A stretch of DNA of 64,000 nucleotides from Corynebacterium sp. (GCA_030531005.1 JAUMTW010000003.1:62001-126000); one strand, 5' to 3'; counted from the stretch's first letter, positions 28,051-37,299 are shown. Notes: generated by a model from the letters alone, not told the origin. Made by a program: numbers and translations.

Positions 28051-28750
28051 GGATTACTTGTGGCTGCCTAATGCGATCTGGGATAAAACAGGCGCTAGAC
28101 AAAAATTGTCTATCAACCTTTGGTCCTATCAGCCTTTGGACGTAGTATATATTCTACCAAAGTTGCCTGATAAGGTAAGCGTGCGAAGGGGAAATTATGG
28201 CTCTAATTGTTTTAGGCGGCTGTGAATATTCCCACCCGCTATCCAGGGTGAATAAGTGACCGTGCAATCGAGTGATTCACAATTCTTGATATCGAAAGCG
28301 CTGATTTCTAACCACGCTGCCTTACTTTTCATCCTATCATTACCGAATTCGCAGTATTCTCAATGCTCGCATATCTGCATATCCGAGGCGCGGGTAAAAC
28401 GCTACAATATCCACCCAACTGCTTGCGTCAAGCTTATCCTTAGGAAGAATCAACGTGTGAGTAGGTGTACTCAACTTTTCTAATGTTTGTTCTCTGGTGT
28501 TCGACGGTGGTCAAAGTTGGTTAGCTGGAAAAAAATTGGTGATCCTCTGGCGTGCTGCGAGTACGTAGTATGCTCGGCATTCCTATTGTTGACAGGTGTG
28601 ATGTAAAGTAATTTAGGTTTACACTATTTGTGTATCAAGGTTTCTACAGCATGGTTACGGTAAGCGTCCATCCCAAAGTCAGGGCCGTGAGCTAACAACA
28701 TACGCAGTGTAATATCGAGATATCGGAAAATATTGGAAAGGATCTGACAA
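28051..28750. other. intergenic region with imperfect inverted repeat and a promoter
   Basis: About 700 nt with no supported gene (a 75-codon frame at 28256-28483 looks like chance). An imperfect inverted repeat surrounds a TATA-rich centre: CCTATCAGCCTTTGG at 28125-28139 versus CCAAAGTTGCCTGATAAGG at 28157-28175. It could be an operator for the divergent siderophore-interacting gene. Confidence 0.4.
28589..28619 (+). promoter_or_regulatory. candidate promoter of J-like membrane protein gene
   Basis: Perfect -35 TTGACA at 28589-28594 and TAGGTT at 28614-28619 (TANNNT -10) with 19-nt spacing, about 130 nt upstream of the TTG start. Confidence 0.4.
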
Positions 28751-29440
28751 TTGGCGCATTACGACTTATATAAATCTATCGGCCTATCGCGGAACGCTTC
28801 TACGCAGGAACTCAATAAACAACTCATTGACATGTTGCAAAACCCGCCGCTGAGCAATCCCGGGGGTGCCGACGAACTAACAGTTGCTTTGCAGGTGCTT
28901 GGTGATGAGGGCAAACGGCGTTACTACGATGAGATTTTGGCAGATCCTTCGCAACCCGACATCGGTATTGCCCAACTGCGAAAAATTGCTGTGGGTGAAA
29001 ATGTATCTTCTCGGCCGGCAACAATCGCACCTGCTCATAATAACCCCGGGGAGGATGCTCCAAAGCAACAGGCTCCACAACGACTAGCCTCACAGCAGCA
29101 AAATCAAGGCTTTCAGAATCTAGATACAGGAAACGCCTTCCAATTCAGCGCACCTGGTTCGGCAACACTTTCAGGAGGGCAGATTTTCCTGCGTTTCGCG
29201 CTTGAAAAAGGTAGCTATCTCATTTGGATCCTCGGCGTAATAATAGCTATTTACATAACTGCATACGATTACGATGAAGTGGATTCCGCCGTCGTTCTGG
29301 GCCAAATTGGCATTATTCTCATTTTGAGAGCAATTCGAACCCTTTTGTATACGCTTGTCGCTGATTTGTTATTCCGATTTGTGCGGAGTTACATCCGCTT
29401 TCAAAAGAAGTACAAAGACGCTACCAATTTTGATGAGTAG
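28751..29440 (+). CDS. J-domain-like membrane protein lacking the HPD motif
   Basis: A 229-residue protein. Residues 1-65 resemble a J domain (HYDLYKSIGLSRNASTQELN, then ALQVLGDEGKRRYYDEIL), but the HPD tripeptide needed to stimulate DnaK is absent, replaced by a PPLSNPGG segment. A Gln/Pro-rich linker spans ~85-135. Two or three membrane segments follow (~155-175 SYLIWILGVIIAIYITAY, ~181-205), with a basic tail. TTG start with GGAAAGGA 9 nt upstream. Function unknown. Confidence 0.75.
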   Translation: MAHYDLYKSIGLSRNASTQELNKQLIDMLQNPPLSNPGGADELTVALQVLGDEGKRRYYDEILADPSQPDIGIAQLRKIAVGENVSSRPATIAPAHNNPGEDAPKQQAPQRLASQQQNQGFQNLDTGNAFQFSAPGSATLSGGQIFLRFALEKGSYLIWILGVIIAIYITAYDYDEVDSAVVLGQIGIILILRAIRTLLYTLVADLLFRFVRSYIRFQKKYKDATNFDE

Positions 29441-29496
29441 TACACTCTAAGGCATTCCCGCCCAGAAGATTTATGGATGGGGCGCGGAAGATCTTG

Positions 29497-29530
29497 AAGG
29501 CTATAGCAAGTGCTATAGCCTTTCGCTTTA
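29497..29530 (+). terminator. terminator after J-like gene
   Basis: Perfect 12-bp stem AAGGCTATAGCA (29497-29508) with 29511-29522, followed by a T-rich stretch. The 2-nt spacer means the tip must open to form the loop. Confidence 0.65.
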
Positions 29531-30558
29531 TAGAGATGATCCGTAGCAAAGACTGGGAGTGTAGAGCCTACCCCCCCAGTTGGACGAGCTTCTCAAAGCG
29601 GGAATCTAAGTAACTTGTTCGATGCTCGATATCCGGCTGCATCCTCCCTGTAACAAGAGTGAGTGGTGCTGGCTGAATGCTGCTGAAGCTCTTGGAAAGA
29701 AGTAGATGTGCAAGACTTAAATCGCAGAGCAACCTCTAGCATTTGAAAGTCAGCACAACAATGGGAGAAGAGCTTTCAGACAGTTATCGGAAGGCGAAGT
29801 CGGGCAAATGTTACTGGAACGGCTCTTACAGTGGTAGCAATCGTAGATTTAGCAGGAAATTTTGGTGAGATGGGTTTCGATTAGCCCGGGGGCCTTGCTT
29901 AACTGCTGAATAGTGAACACATAGCTATGGGAGTATCAACCTACTAGTGCCTTGGTATGAAACGCCGCGAGGGACGGGAATCCGATTGGGAAAAACTGAA
30001 TTATGACCACGGTTTCCTAAAAGAACCCATTCAACGCGATGACGTATATAGAGTTTGTTGCAAGGTCGATAGCGACACTTTTGTGGTGGAACGTGAAAAA
30101 ATGAACTCTCAGCGTTTGGCGCCTGAAATAGCAGTTTAGCTGTTTGTTACGCGCATCGAGGCGTTTAATGTTGAAGTAAAAGCAAAAAGCATGGTGTCCA
30201 AAACGTAATAACTAGACTATGTATTGATGTATGGTCGGCACGTTTAACCTTGTAACGTGTAGCGGTTAGCAAGATTATCCGATATAAACTTCCGGAACCG
30301 CTTCAATGGGGAAGCTTCAGTGCAATGAGTCCAAGAGTGTTGAACTCATTGTCTTGGTGAAAGACCTGGGAGCAAAAAGTCGCTTCGAAGCAATGATCGC
30401 ACTAGAGAATCTGAACATGTAGAAGATCTAATATAAAAATTTATTAAATTATATTTACCAGTGAAATTTTAAACTTTGCACTCTGGTGAGCATTTGACAA
30501 GGGGGGGAGAGTAGCGTTTCCGTAAGTTGTAACTCCAGGTTCTATCTGAAAGTGTTTC
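29531..30558. other. kilobase region without a supported gene
   Basis: The only frame with coding-like composition is a 60-codon one at 29957-30139 (MKRREGRESDWEKLNYD to EIAV), which has no ribosome binding site. Other frames are broken by stops. A C7 run lies near 29571, and 30420-30480 is very AT-rich just before the P450 gene, likely its promoter region. Probably decayed or regulatory DNA. Confidence 0.4.
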
Positions 30559-33500
30559 ATGGCTGAAAAGATTCCAGGTCCCCGACCGCTACCGGGTATT
30601 GGAACCCTATATACAATCAAATCGCATACCGCTTTGCCATCCTTGATGGAAGTGGGGCGTAAGTATGGGGAGATCCACCTCCAGCAGCTGCCGGGATTGG
30701 CTCCGTTGCTGGCAATTAGCTCGCAACGTTTGGTCAATGAGATTTGTGATGAAGACCGCTTTTATAAGCATATCCACCCAGACTTAGAAAACTTGCGTCC
30801 TGGTGGGCATGATGGATTGATTACTGCCTATACGTGGGAACCCAATTGGGGCAAGGCGCACCGCATTTTGATGCCGGCGTTTTCGCCCAAGGCTCTGCGT
30901 GTGATGTACGACAATATGAGCGATATCGCAGAGCAACTGGTTTTGAAGTGGGAGCGTTTAGCTGAAGATGAAGAAATCGATGTACCAAGTGATTTTACTC
31001 GGCTAACTCTCGATACTATTGCACTTTGTGCCTTTAGCTTCCGTTTTAATTCATTCTATTCGGAGCAGTTGCACCCCTTTGTGGAATCAATGATGGAAGC
31101 CTTGCGCATTGCGGGCGAGCGCACCGGTAAGCCAGAGTTCGTTCAAAAAATGAATGTAAAGCAGAAGAATGCTTTCCAATTCCACATCGAACGCATGCAG
31201 AAAATTTGCGACTCTCTGATTGAGCAGCGTCGCCGTGATCCACATCAAGATCGCGAATCAGACATTTTGGATACCATGCTCCAAGCCGTGGATCCAAAAA
31301 CTGGTGAGCATCTTCCAAGTGATAATGTGCGCAACAACCTCATTACTTTCTTAGTTGCAGGACATGAGACTACTTCGGGCATGCTGAGTTTCGCACTCTA
31401 CCTCCTGATGAACAATCAGTCAGAGATGAAGAAGGCGCGCGAGCAAGTTGATCAAGCGTTGCAGGGTAAATTCCCCAGCTTTGACGATCTGCCAAAGCTC
31501 GGGTACTTAGATCAGGTATTGCGTGAAACTTTGCGCCTGTATCCTACAGCTCCAGCGTTCGCAGTGACCCCCTATGAAAAGACCACCATCGGGGCAACTG
31601 ATACTAGCGAAGGGTATGAGGTAAACCCTGGGGACATTGTACTTACCATGATTCCGGAATTGCACCGGGATCCGGAGGTCTGGGCGGAGCCAGATCGTTT
31701 CGATCCAGAGCGCTTTTCTTTTGAAAACGCTCAAAAGATCAAGCAAAATGCATGGAAGCCTTTCGGCAATGGCGCGCGAGCTTGTATTGGACGCGGTTTT
31801 GCCCTCCAAGAAGCTCAGTTGGTGTTGGCAATCATTTTGCAACGATTTGATTTTGAATTCGCCGACCCCAACTACGAGCTCAAGATCGCGGCGAATCTCA
31901 CCACCAAACCGGACGATTTCACGATCCATGTGCGCCCGCGTCAAGATGGGCCAACTGCTTTGCGGCGTGGTCAAAGTAATATCCGTACCACCGAGCCTGG
32001 ATCTAAAAAGGCTGCTACTACTCAACCAACTGCACAAGTTGCGAATCATGGAACCCCAATGCAGGTTCTTTATGGTTCTAATGCCGGGACGGCGAAGGGT
32101 TTTGCGGAAGAGATCGCTCAGTTCGGTAAAGAAGCCGGCTTTGATGTCTCTTTATCCACGCTTGACGATGCGGTTCGTGCAGTTCGAAGCAGCGGTCCAG
32201 TAATTGTGGTGGCAGCTTCTTATGAAGGTCTGCCTCCGGACAATGCCCGTGCCTTTGTTGACTGGATTACCTCGGAGGCCGAAAAGGGCGAAGCAGGTGA
32301 GCTTTCTGAGGTTCAATATGCCGTCTTTGGGTGTGGAAATACTGAATGGGCTAGTACCTATCAACGCATTCCTACTTTGATTGCGGATTCTTTCGCGGCT
32401 TGTGGGGCTACTGCCTTGGTGGAACGTGGTGTCGCTGATGCTCGCGCGGACTTCTTAGGTGATTTCGCTACCTGGAAACGGTCCTTCATCGCTGCTATCG
32501 CAGAAACTTACGGTATTAAGGAGCTTGGCGGTGCCCAAGATGATGCCTTTGAAGTTGAAATTTTAGAACCAAATGAGACAGCTAATATAAATCAGGCTCT
32601 CGGCGCGGCTCATTTTGATCAATTCAGTGTGATTGCAAGTACTCGGCTCACTGATCCAGACGCAGATGTACGTCGACACAAATATGCTTTGACCCTGCAA
32701 TTACCAGATGGTGCCGGCTATGATACTGGTGACTATGTAGAGGTAATGCCCCGCAACTCCAATGCGGCGGTCCAACGCGTATTGGCATTATTAGGTCTGC
32801 CTTGGTCTACCCAAATTTCGCTGTCTGCTGAGGCTGCAGGTATTCCTGCTCATACCCCACAGACTTTAGGCGACGTGTTGGCGGCTGCCTATGATCTCAA
32901 TGCCCCTGTGAGTAAGGCTGCCATTCAGCGGTTCTTGGATCGCGCGGAATGTCCACCGGATGAAGTGTTGTTGCGCTCCTTATTGGATAATGAAACCTAT
33001 TTCCAAGAGGTAGTGGAAAAGCGATTGAGTCTATGTGATTTAGTAGAACGCTTACATGCTCTGACACTACGCCCAGCGGAAGTCTTCGAGTTTATTCCAC
33101 CACTTTTGCCAAGGCGCTATTCTATTAGTTCCTCGGCGTTGGCACAGCCGCATGCCGTGGATCTTACCGTCTCCGTGATTGATGAGGCAGCCCGCAGCGG
33201 CCAAGGGAATTATCAAGGTATCGCCTCGAATTACTTGGCCAGTTTGCCAGTAGGAACCGTGGTAGATGCTCGCATAGTTCCAGGTCCAGATTCTTTCCAA
33301 ATGCCCAAGGACCTTTCAAAGCCAATGTTGTTGGTGGGATCCGGTTCTGGTATCGCTCCGTTGCGAGGATTCCTGCAGGAATTGGCGCATCGAAAAGCTG
33401 CGGGGGAATCCGTGGCAACCGCGCACCTGTACTTCGGTTGTCGCAGCGAAAGCGCGGATTACCTGTATCACGACCAACTCGAGGAATTTGCAGCACAAGG

Positions 33501-33789
33501 CCTTGTAGAATTACACCCTGCATTTTCGCGGCATACTCGCCAACAGAATGGGACTACCGTGCGCTATGCACAAGATGCTGTGCTTGCGGATTCCGTAAAT
33601 ATCCAGCAGCTCCTGGCCCAAGGCGCCGAGGTATTTGTTTGCGGTGCGGTAGACACTGTAGTTCCGGGTGCTCGTAAAGCCTTCCAAGAGATCTTCGAAC
33701 AACAGGCGCCAAGCCCAGAGGCAGGAATAGAACAATTTTCCTTCTTTGAACACGACGAGGCTCGCTTCCACGTAGAAGCCTTTAGCTAA
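30559..33789 (+). CDS. self-sufficient cytochrome P450 / NADPH-P450 reductase fusion (CYP102-type)
   Basis: A 1076-residue BM3-like fusion. The heme domain (1-460) has the I-helix AGHETTSG (Thr271/272), ETLRLYP and the heme loop FGNGARACIGRG with Cys409. The FMN flavodoxin domain begins VLYGSNAGTAKGFAEE (~500). The FAD/NADPH domain has RRYSISSSALA (~855) and GSGSGIAPLRGF (~930), ending ARFHVEAFS, so Phe replaces the usual C-terminal Trp. Compared with BM3 the fatty-acid anchors are missing: at Arg47/Tyr51 it reads PGLAPLLA, and Phe87 is Ile88 (DGLITAYTWE). Substrate may therefore differ from free long-chain fatty acids. Followed 29 nt later by a secreted hydrolase, probably an operon with a small peptide and an acyl-CoA synthetase. 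Confidence 0.95.
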   Translation: MAEKIPGPRPLPGIGTLYTIKSHTALPSLMEVGRKYGEIHLQQLPGLAPLLAISSQRLVNEICDEDRFYKHIHPDLENLRPGGHDGLITAYTWEPNWGKAHRILMPAFSPKALRVMYDNMSDIAEQLVLKWERLAEDEEIDVPSDFTRLTLDTIALCAFSFRFNSFYSEQLHPFVESMMEALRIAGERTGKPEFVQKMNVKQKNAFQFHIERMQKICDSLIEQRRRDPHQDRESDILDTMLQAVDPKTGEHLPSDNVRNNLITFLVAGHETTSGMLSFALYLLMNNQSEMKKAREQVDQALQGKFPSFDDLPKLGYLDQVLRETLRLYPTAPAFAVTPYEKTTIGATDTSEGYEVNPGDIVLTMIPELHRDPEVWAEPDRFDPERFSFENAQKIKQNAWKPFGNGARACIGRGFALQEAQLVLAIILQRFDFEFADPNYELKIAANLTTKPDDFTIHVRPRQDGPTALRRGQSNIRTTEPGSKKAATTQPTAQVANHGTPMQVLYGSNAGTAKGFAEEIAQFGKEAGFDVSLSTLDDAVRAVRSSGPVIVVAASYEGLPPDNARAFVDWITSEAEKGEAGELSEVQYAVFGCGNTEWASTYQRIPTLIADSFAACGATALVERGVADARADFLGDFATWKRSFIAAIAETYGIKELGGAQDDAFEVEILEPNETANINQALGAAHFDQFSVIASTRLTDPDADVRRHKYALTLQLPDGAGYDTGDYVEVMPRNSNAAVQRVLALLGLPWSTQISLSAEAAGIPAHTPQTLGDVLAAAYDLNAPVSKAAIQRFLDRAECPPDEVLLRSLLDNETYFQEVVEKRLSLCDLVERLHALTLRPAEVFEFIPPLLPRRYSISSSALAQPHAVDLTVSVIDEAARSGQGNYQGIASNYLASLPVGTVVDARIVPGPDSFQMPKDLSKPMLLVGSGSGIAPLRGFLQELAHRKAAGESVATAHLYFGCRSESADYLYHDQLEEFAAQGLVELHPAFSRHTRQQNGTTVRYAQDAVLADSVNIQQLLAQGAEVFVCGAVDTVVPGARKAFQEIFEQQAPSPEAGIEQFSFFEHDEARFHVEAFS

Positions 33790-33818
33790 ATGCTTCCATT
33801 TTCCCCGAAAGGACCGTT

Positions 33819-34700
33819 ATGAAAACGACCCGCACCACCAAGCGTCTGGCAGCCAGTATGCTTGCCGTGGCCACCGTGGCCGGAGCTAGCCTCGCTGCTC
33901 TCCCACAGGCTCAGGCGCAATCAGCCGCCTATGTGAGCTTTGGTGATTCGGTACCTGCTAACCCCAAGCAGTTCCAGATTTTCTCCAATGTGCTGAAAGA
34001 TGAAACCTTCGATGAGGTTTTCCAAATCCCTGAGGTACCAGAAAACCGTTGCGCTCAAGGAGAGGTGAACTATCCTAATTCCTTAAGTCAACTCACTGGG
34101 TTGCCAGTGGCTAATTTTGCCTGCTCTGGTTCCACGGGTGGGGAAGGCTTAACTGGTAATAATTTCAGCCTGCAAGTAGACCAGGCCTTGGCTGAAAACG
34201 CACTGGATGCCAATACTCAGTTGGTAACCGTGATGTTTGGCTTTAATGATGTTTACCAGCAACGCTGGAATCCAGATCTTACCTTAGAGGATCTGAAAGC
34301 TGGATTTGTGTCTGACATGAATGCGCAAATTGCCCGTGTGCGCCAGGCCGCTCCCAATGCCCATATCCAGCTTGTTGGGTATCACGAGCTTGGCGATGGT
34401 CAGAAGAATATTTGTCCTACCAATACCTTCGGGGTTGTTAGTCACGTTTATATGCCAATTGTGCCAATGACACAGAAGGTGACTCGTGAGTTGCTGCAGC
34501 AGATTGCAGTAGAATCCAACATTTCATTTGTGGATATGTCTACTGACATCAACCCTGCAAATAACAACAACGACTGTGGTACTGGTGAGCGCATGCTGGC
34601 TGCTTATTTGGATGATCAGCCTCACAACTTGTGGTTCCACCTTACTGATGCTGGTAGCCAGCATTACGCCCAGCGTCTTTTTGAAGAATATACCTCCTAA
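33819..34700 (+). CDS. secreted SGNH/GDSL-family hydrolase
   Basis: A 293-residue exported esterase/lipase-like protein. The signal peptide has RTTKR, a hydrophobic 11-28 segment and a QAQA cleavage site near 33. Catalytic Ser44 lies in YVSFGDSVPA; block II glycine is in ACSGSTGGEG, block III Asn in MFGFNDVYQQ, and the C-terminal DXXH-like block is WFHLTDAGSQHYA, with a His in WFH and another in QHYA. AAAGGA precedes the ATG. Secreted corynebacterial relatives are thought to act on envelope lipids. The lipid-related neighbours (P450, acyl-CoA synthetase) suggest a fatty-acyl or mycolate ester substrate; this is inference. Confidence 0.9.
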   Translation: MKTTRTTKRLAASMLAVATVAGASLAALPQAQAQSAAYVSFGDSVPANPKQFQIFSNVLKDETFDEVFQIPEVPENRCAQGEVNYPNSLSQLTGLPVANFACSGSTGGEGLTGNNFSLQVDQALAENALDANTQLVTVMFGFNDVYQQRWNPDLTLEDLKAGFVSDMNAQIARVRQAAPNAHIQLVGYHELGDGQKNICPTNTFGVVSHVYMPIVPMTQKVTRELLQQIAVESNISFVDMSTDINPANNNNDCGTGERMLAAYLDDQPHNLWFHLTDAGSQHYAQRLFEEYTS

Positions 34701-34718
34701 TCGAAAGGGATTTTTGTA

Positions 34719-34859
34719 ATGAACTTGAACGACGTTTTCAACATTCTGGTGCAATATGCTCCAGAAAACTTGCCCCTCTTTTTCTCCGGTGCCTTGGATA
34801 CCAGCGACTGGTTCCAACGCTTGCTGAATATGTTCCCTGATCTCGCAGTTTTCTTCTAA
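34719..34859 (+). CDS. 46-residue acidic hydrophobic peptide, mini-porin-like
   Basis: Starts MNLNDVFNILVQYAPEN and ends NMFPDLAVFF. It has no signal peptide, five acidic and one basic residue, and alternating hydrophobic/polar residues that would make an amphipathic helix. AAAGGGA lies 8 nt before the ATG, 18 nt after the SGNH hydrolase stop. Size, acidity and lack of a signal resemble the corynebacterial outer-membrane (mycomembrane) porins PorA (45 aa) and PorH (57 aa) of C. glutamicum, which are O-mycoloylated on serine; Ser23 and Ser29 are available. I see no sequence identity I can vouch for, so the porin assignment is a hypothesis. The ORF itself is well supported by its ribosome binding site and context. 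Confidence 0.7.
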   Translation: MNLNDVFNILVQYAPENLPLFFSGALDTSDWFQRLLNMFPDLAVFF

Positions 34860-34888
34860 TCTGCGTTCAGCTGATGCTGCCGGTTGCT

Positions 34889-34916
34889 CTGGGATCGCTT
34901 GAATGCGTATCCCAGG
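34889..34916 (+). terminator. hairpin after 46-residue peptide gene
   Basis: CTGGGATCGC pairs with GCGTATCCCAG around a TTGAAT loop with one bulged base. No immediate T-run, so it may only partly terminate or may protect the upstream RNA. Confidence 0.45.
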
Positions 34917-35036
34917 CGCCGCAATCATAAATATTCTTACTTAACTTTTACCTTTTTGGTTTTGCAACTCGGATTTTCATTTTCTAAGGTCCGCTGTGCA
35001 CTCTAGCCACTATAAAACGAGAGGATCCCTCCCCAT

Positions 35037-36707
35037 ATGGCGAAGTACACTCTTAAAGCCCACCTGGATCACAAGTATCCCACCCATAAACTGGTGCCAC
35101 AAGCCATTGAGTTCGTGCGATATGCCAGCAAGGCAGGCATGCTAGGTGGTAGCTCCCTGAAAGATTCTTTGGAAGATTTCAAAACTATAAAGCGGTGGCC
35201 TTCACCTGATGCCTCCCAGCTCGCTAATGCTGCCCGCAAGGTTCCAAATAAGGTGGCGCTGATAGATGATGCTGGTGAGCTCACGTATGCTGAGTTGCTG
35301 GAGATGGCAAAGCGCCTTGCTACTGGAATGATTCAGCGCAACTACGGTGCGGGCAAGAATGTGGCCGTAATGGCACTCAATGGACGAGGTATCATTCTGC
35401 CCATGCTGGCCTATGCCATGGCTGGTTATAACATCTTCTTGATGAATGTGAATTCTTCGCCCCGCCAGTTGGAGGCGATCCTTGATTTCCATGACATTGA
35501 TTTGCTTATCGCGGATGAAGAGTTCTACGAATCTTTCGAAGATGCCACTAAAGCGCGTCCGATCATCTTTTCGCACTTGGATTCTGTGCAAGCGCCAAAT
35601 GGACATGAGACTATCTTCGATGTAATTGAGAGCATTCCGGTTGCCGCCATAAATTTGCCAGAAAAGCCTGCAAAGTCTGTTCGTGTAATTATGACCTCGG
35701 GCACAACCGGTATGCCAAAGGGTGTCATTCGATTGCAGCGCAAGTTACCTGTGATGGGCTTGCCTTGCGTCAAGAACTTACCTTTAAAGCCGGAGCGTAC
35801 TTGGCTGCTTACCGCCGTGTTGTTCCACCAATACGGTTGGGGCTACATGTGCATGGCTTTCGGCCTGCAATCTACGGTTATCACCCGCCGCCATTTTTCT
35901 GCCGAGCAAGTCTATTCGGATATTCAAAAGTATGGCGTGAATAATTGGGTCACTGCAGCATCGCGTATTCGAGCGCTCTTTAAGTATCTAGAGACGGAAG
36001 GGATTGCCCAGGTTCCAGGCTTGGATATAGTCCTTTCCTCTGGTTCTCCGCTGTTGCCATCTGAAGTAGAGCAGGTCACAGAAATCCTTGGTCCTGTTCT
36101 CTTTAATCACTATGGATCTTCGGAAAGTAGTGCCGAAGCAGTTTCCGGTCCCCGAGAATTGGCACGTGACCCGCGGCTTACAGGCCATATCCCAACTGGT
36201 GTCACCATTGAGATTCGTGATGAAGATGGCAACGCGCTGCCAGATGGCGAAATCGGTGAGGTTTGGGTACACACCTATGACATGTTTGGTGGGTACACAG
36301 ATCCCACCATCAAGATTCCTATGCAAGATAATTTTTACTTCATGGGTGACCGTGGTTATAAGTTCCAAGATCGTTTGTACGTCCTAGGTCGTGCTGATGA
36401 TCTGGTTATCACTCAGTTCGGCGAAAAGATCCAGCCGAGTGAGATTATTGATACCTTGGTGCAATCTGAAGACATTGACGACGCATTCGTCTGCGGTGTG
36501 GCTGACTCTGATACCGGGCAGGCGCTGCGTGCATGGGTAATTCCAAGTGAAGGCGCGAACTTGAGTGCTGATGAAGTCCGAGAATTTGTGACTAGTCGAC
36601 TTTCGAGTGCCCACCGGCCACGCGATGTGTTCTTCGTATCTTCTTTGCCAATGACTCCTACCGGCAAGGTTATTAAGCGCGATCTACCAGAGCATGACAC
36701 CATTTAG
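35037..36707 (+). CDS. acyl-CoA synthetase / AMP-dependent ligase (FadD-like)
   Basis: A 556-residue adenylate-forming enzyme. Visible core motifs are the A3 phosphate loop MTSGTTGMPKG (~220), A5 NHYGSSES (~360), A7/A8 GDRGYKFQDRLYVLGRADD (~440) and A10 PTGKVIKRDL with the catalytic lysine near the C-terminus. It activates a carboxylic acid, probably a fatty acid, as acyl-AMP then acyl-CoA. GAGAGGATC lies about 10 nt before the ATG. It lies downstream of the P450, SGNH hydrolase and 46-residue peptide on the same strand, 177 nt after the last. The specific acid is unknown. Confidence 0.92.
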   Translation: MAKYTLKAHLDHKYPTHKLVPQAIEFVRYASKAGMLGGSSLKDSLEDFKTIKRWPSPDASQLANAARKVPNKVALIDDAGELTYAELLEMAKRLATGMIQRNYGAGKNVAVMALNGRGIILPMLAYAMAGYNIFLMNVNSSPRQLEAILDFHDIDLLIADEEFYESFEDATKARPIIFSHLDSVQAPNGHETIFDVIESIPVAAINLPEKPAKSVRVIMTSGTTGMPKGVIRLQRKLPVMGLPCVKNLPLKPERTWLLTAVLFHQYGWGYMCMAFGLQSTVITRRHFSAEQVYSDIQKYGVNNWVTAASRIRALFKYLETEGIAQVPGLDIVLSSGSPLLPSEVEQVTEILGPVLFNHYGSSESSAEAVSGPRELARDPRLTGHIPTGVTIEIRDEDGNALPDGEIGEVWVHTYDMFGGYTDPTIKIPMQDNFYFMGDRGYKFQDRLYVLGRADDLVITQFGEKIQPSEIIDTLVQSEDIDDAFVCGVADSDTGQALRAWVIPSEGANLSADEVREFVTSRLSSAHRPRDVFFVSSLPMTPTGKVIKRDLPEHDTI

Positions 36708-37299
36708 ATTGCTCTGAACTAGGTGGGTTTGCCCAAGGTAGCTCGGTCATAGCAGTGGTTGTGGTACTTCATAGTGCGGGCAGGTTTATGTGATGAAGGT
36801 ATTTTCCGTTAAGGGTAAGAACATATCTTCGCTCTCTTGCTCCTGCCAAGTGAGACATCGCAGTTCCTTATGCGCGGGTTTAGCGTTCACGGCAGGGCAG
36901 CCTGGGCGTCACAGCATCGTGACAGCAGGTGGGCCTTGCCGTGGTACTTGAAAATTTCCCTTCTTAGGCCCCCAAAGCAGGTTTTCTCCATTTTCCGGCT
37001 TTGGGAGTTTATAGCATATCTCTCCACTAATGCTATGGGCCTTTGAGGAAGGGAAGGGTGGCCTAGAAGCATCTAGGCCACCATAATAATTGCATATTTT
37101 GCCGTTGGTTTCACCCCGTAAGATAGCTTTATATTGTTACTTGCGGGGTAAAACTTATGGAGCGACTTTCGGTAAGTCGTGTTTATTTACAAAGAACCTG
37201 GTTATAGCCAGGCAGTTCAACAGTTAGTTAGTAGAATTATAGGATTTTGCGCAAAGGCAATTTCCTAGCTAGCACCGTACCTAGCGAGTAGGATATGCT
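36708..37299. other. intergenic region with two hairpins
   Basis: No gene is supported. Hairpin 1: GGTGGCCTAGA (37057-37067) with 37072-37082, 4-nt loop, followed by ATAATAATTG, the likely terminator of the acyl-CoA synthetase transcript. Hairpin 2: ACCCCGTAAG (37113-37122) with CTTGCGGGGT (37140-37149), one G-T pair, 17-nt loop, about 150 nt before the lipoprotein gene. Confidence 0.6.
37057..37082 (+). terminator. probable terminator of acyl-CoA synthetase transcript
   Basis: Perfect 11-bp GC-rich stem with a 4-nt loop, followed by an AT-rich but not pure-T tail. Confidence 0.55.

Noticed and set aside
28256..28483. 75-codon ORF in the region upstream of the J-like gene
   Set aside because: GTG start with poor ribosome binding site, composition like non-coding DNA.
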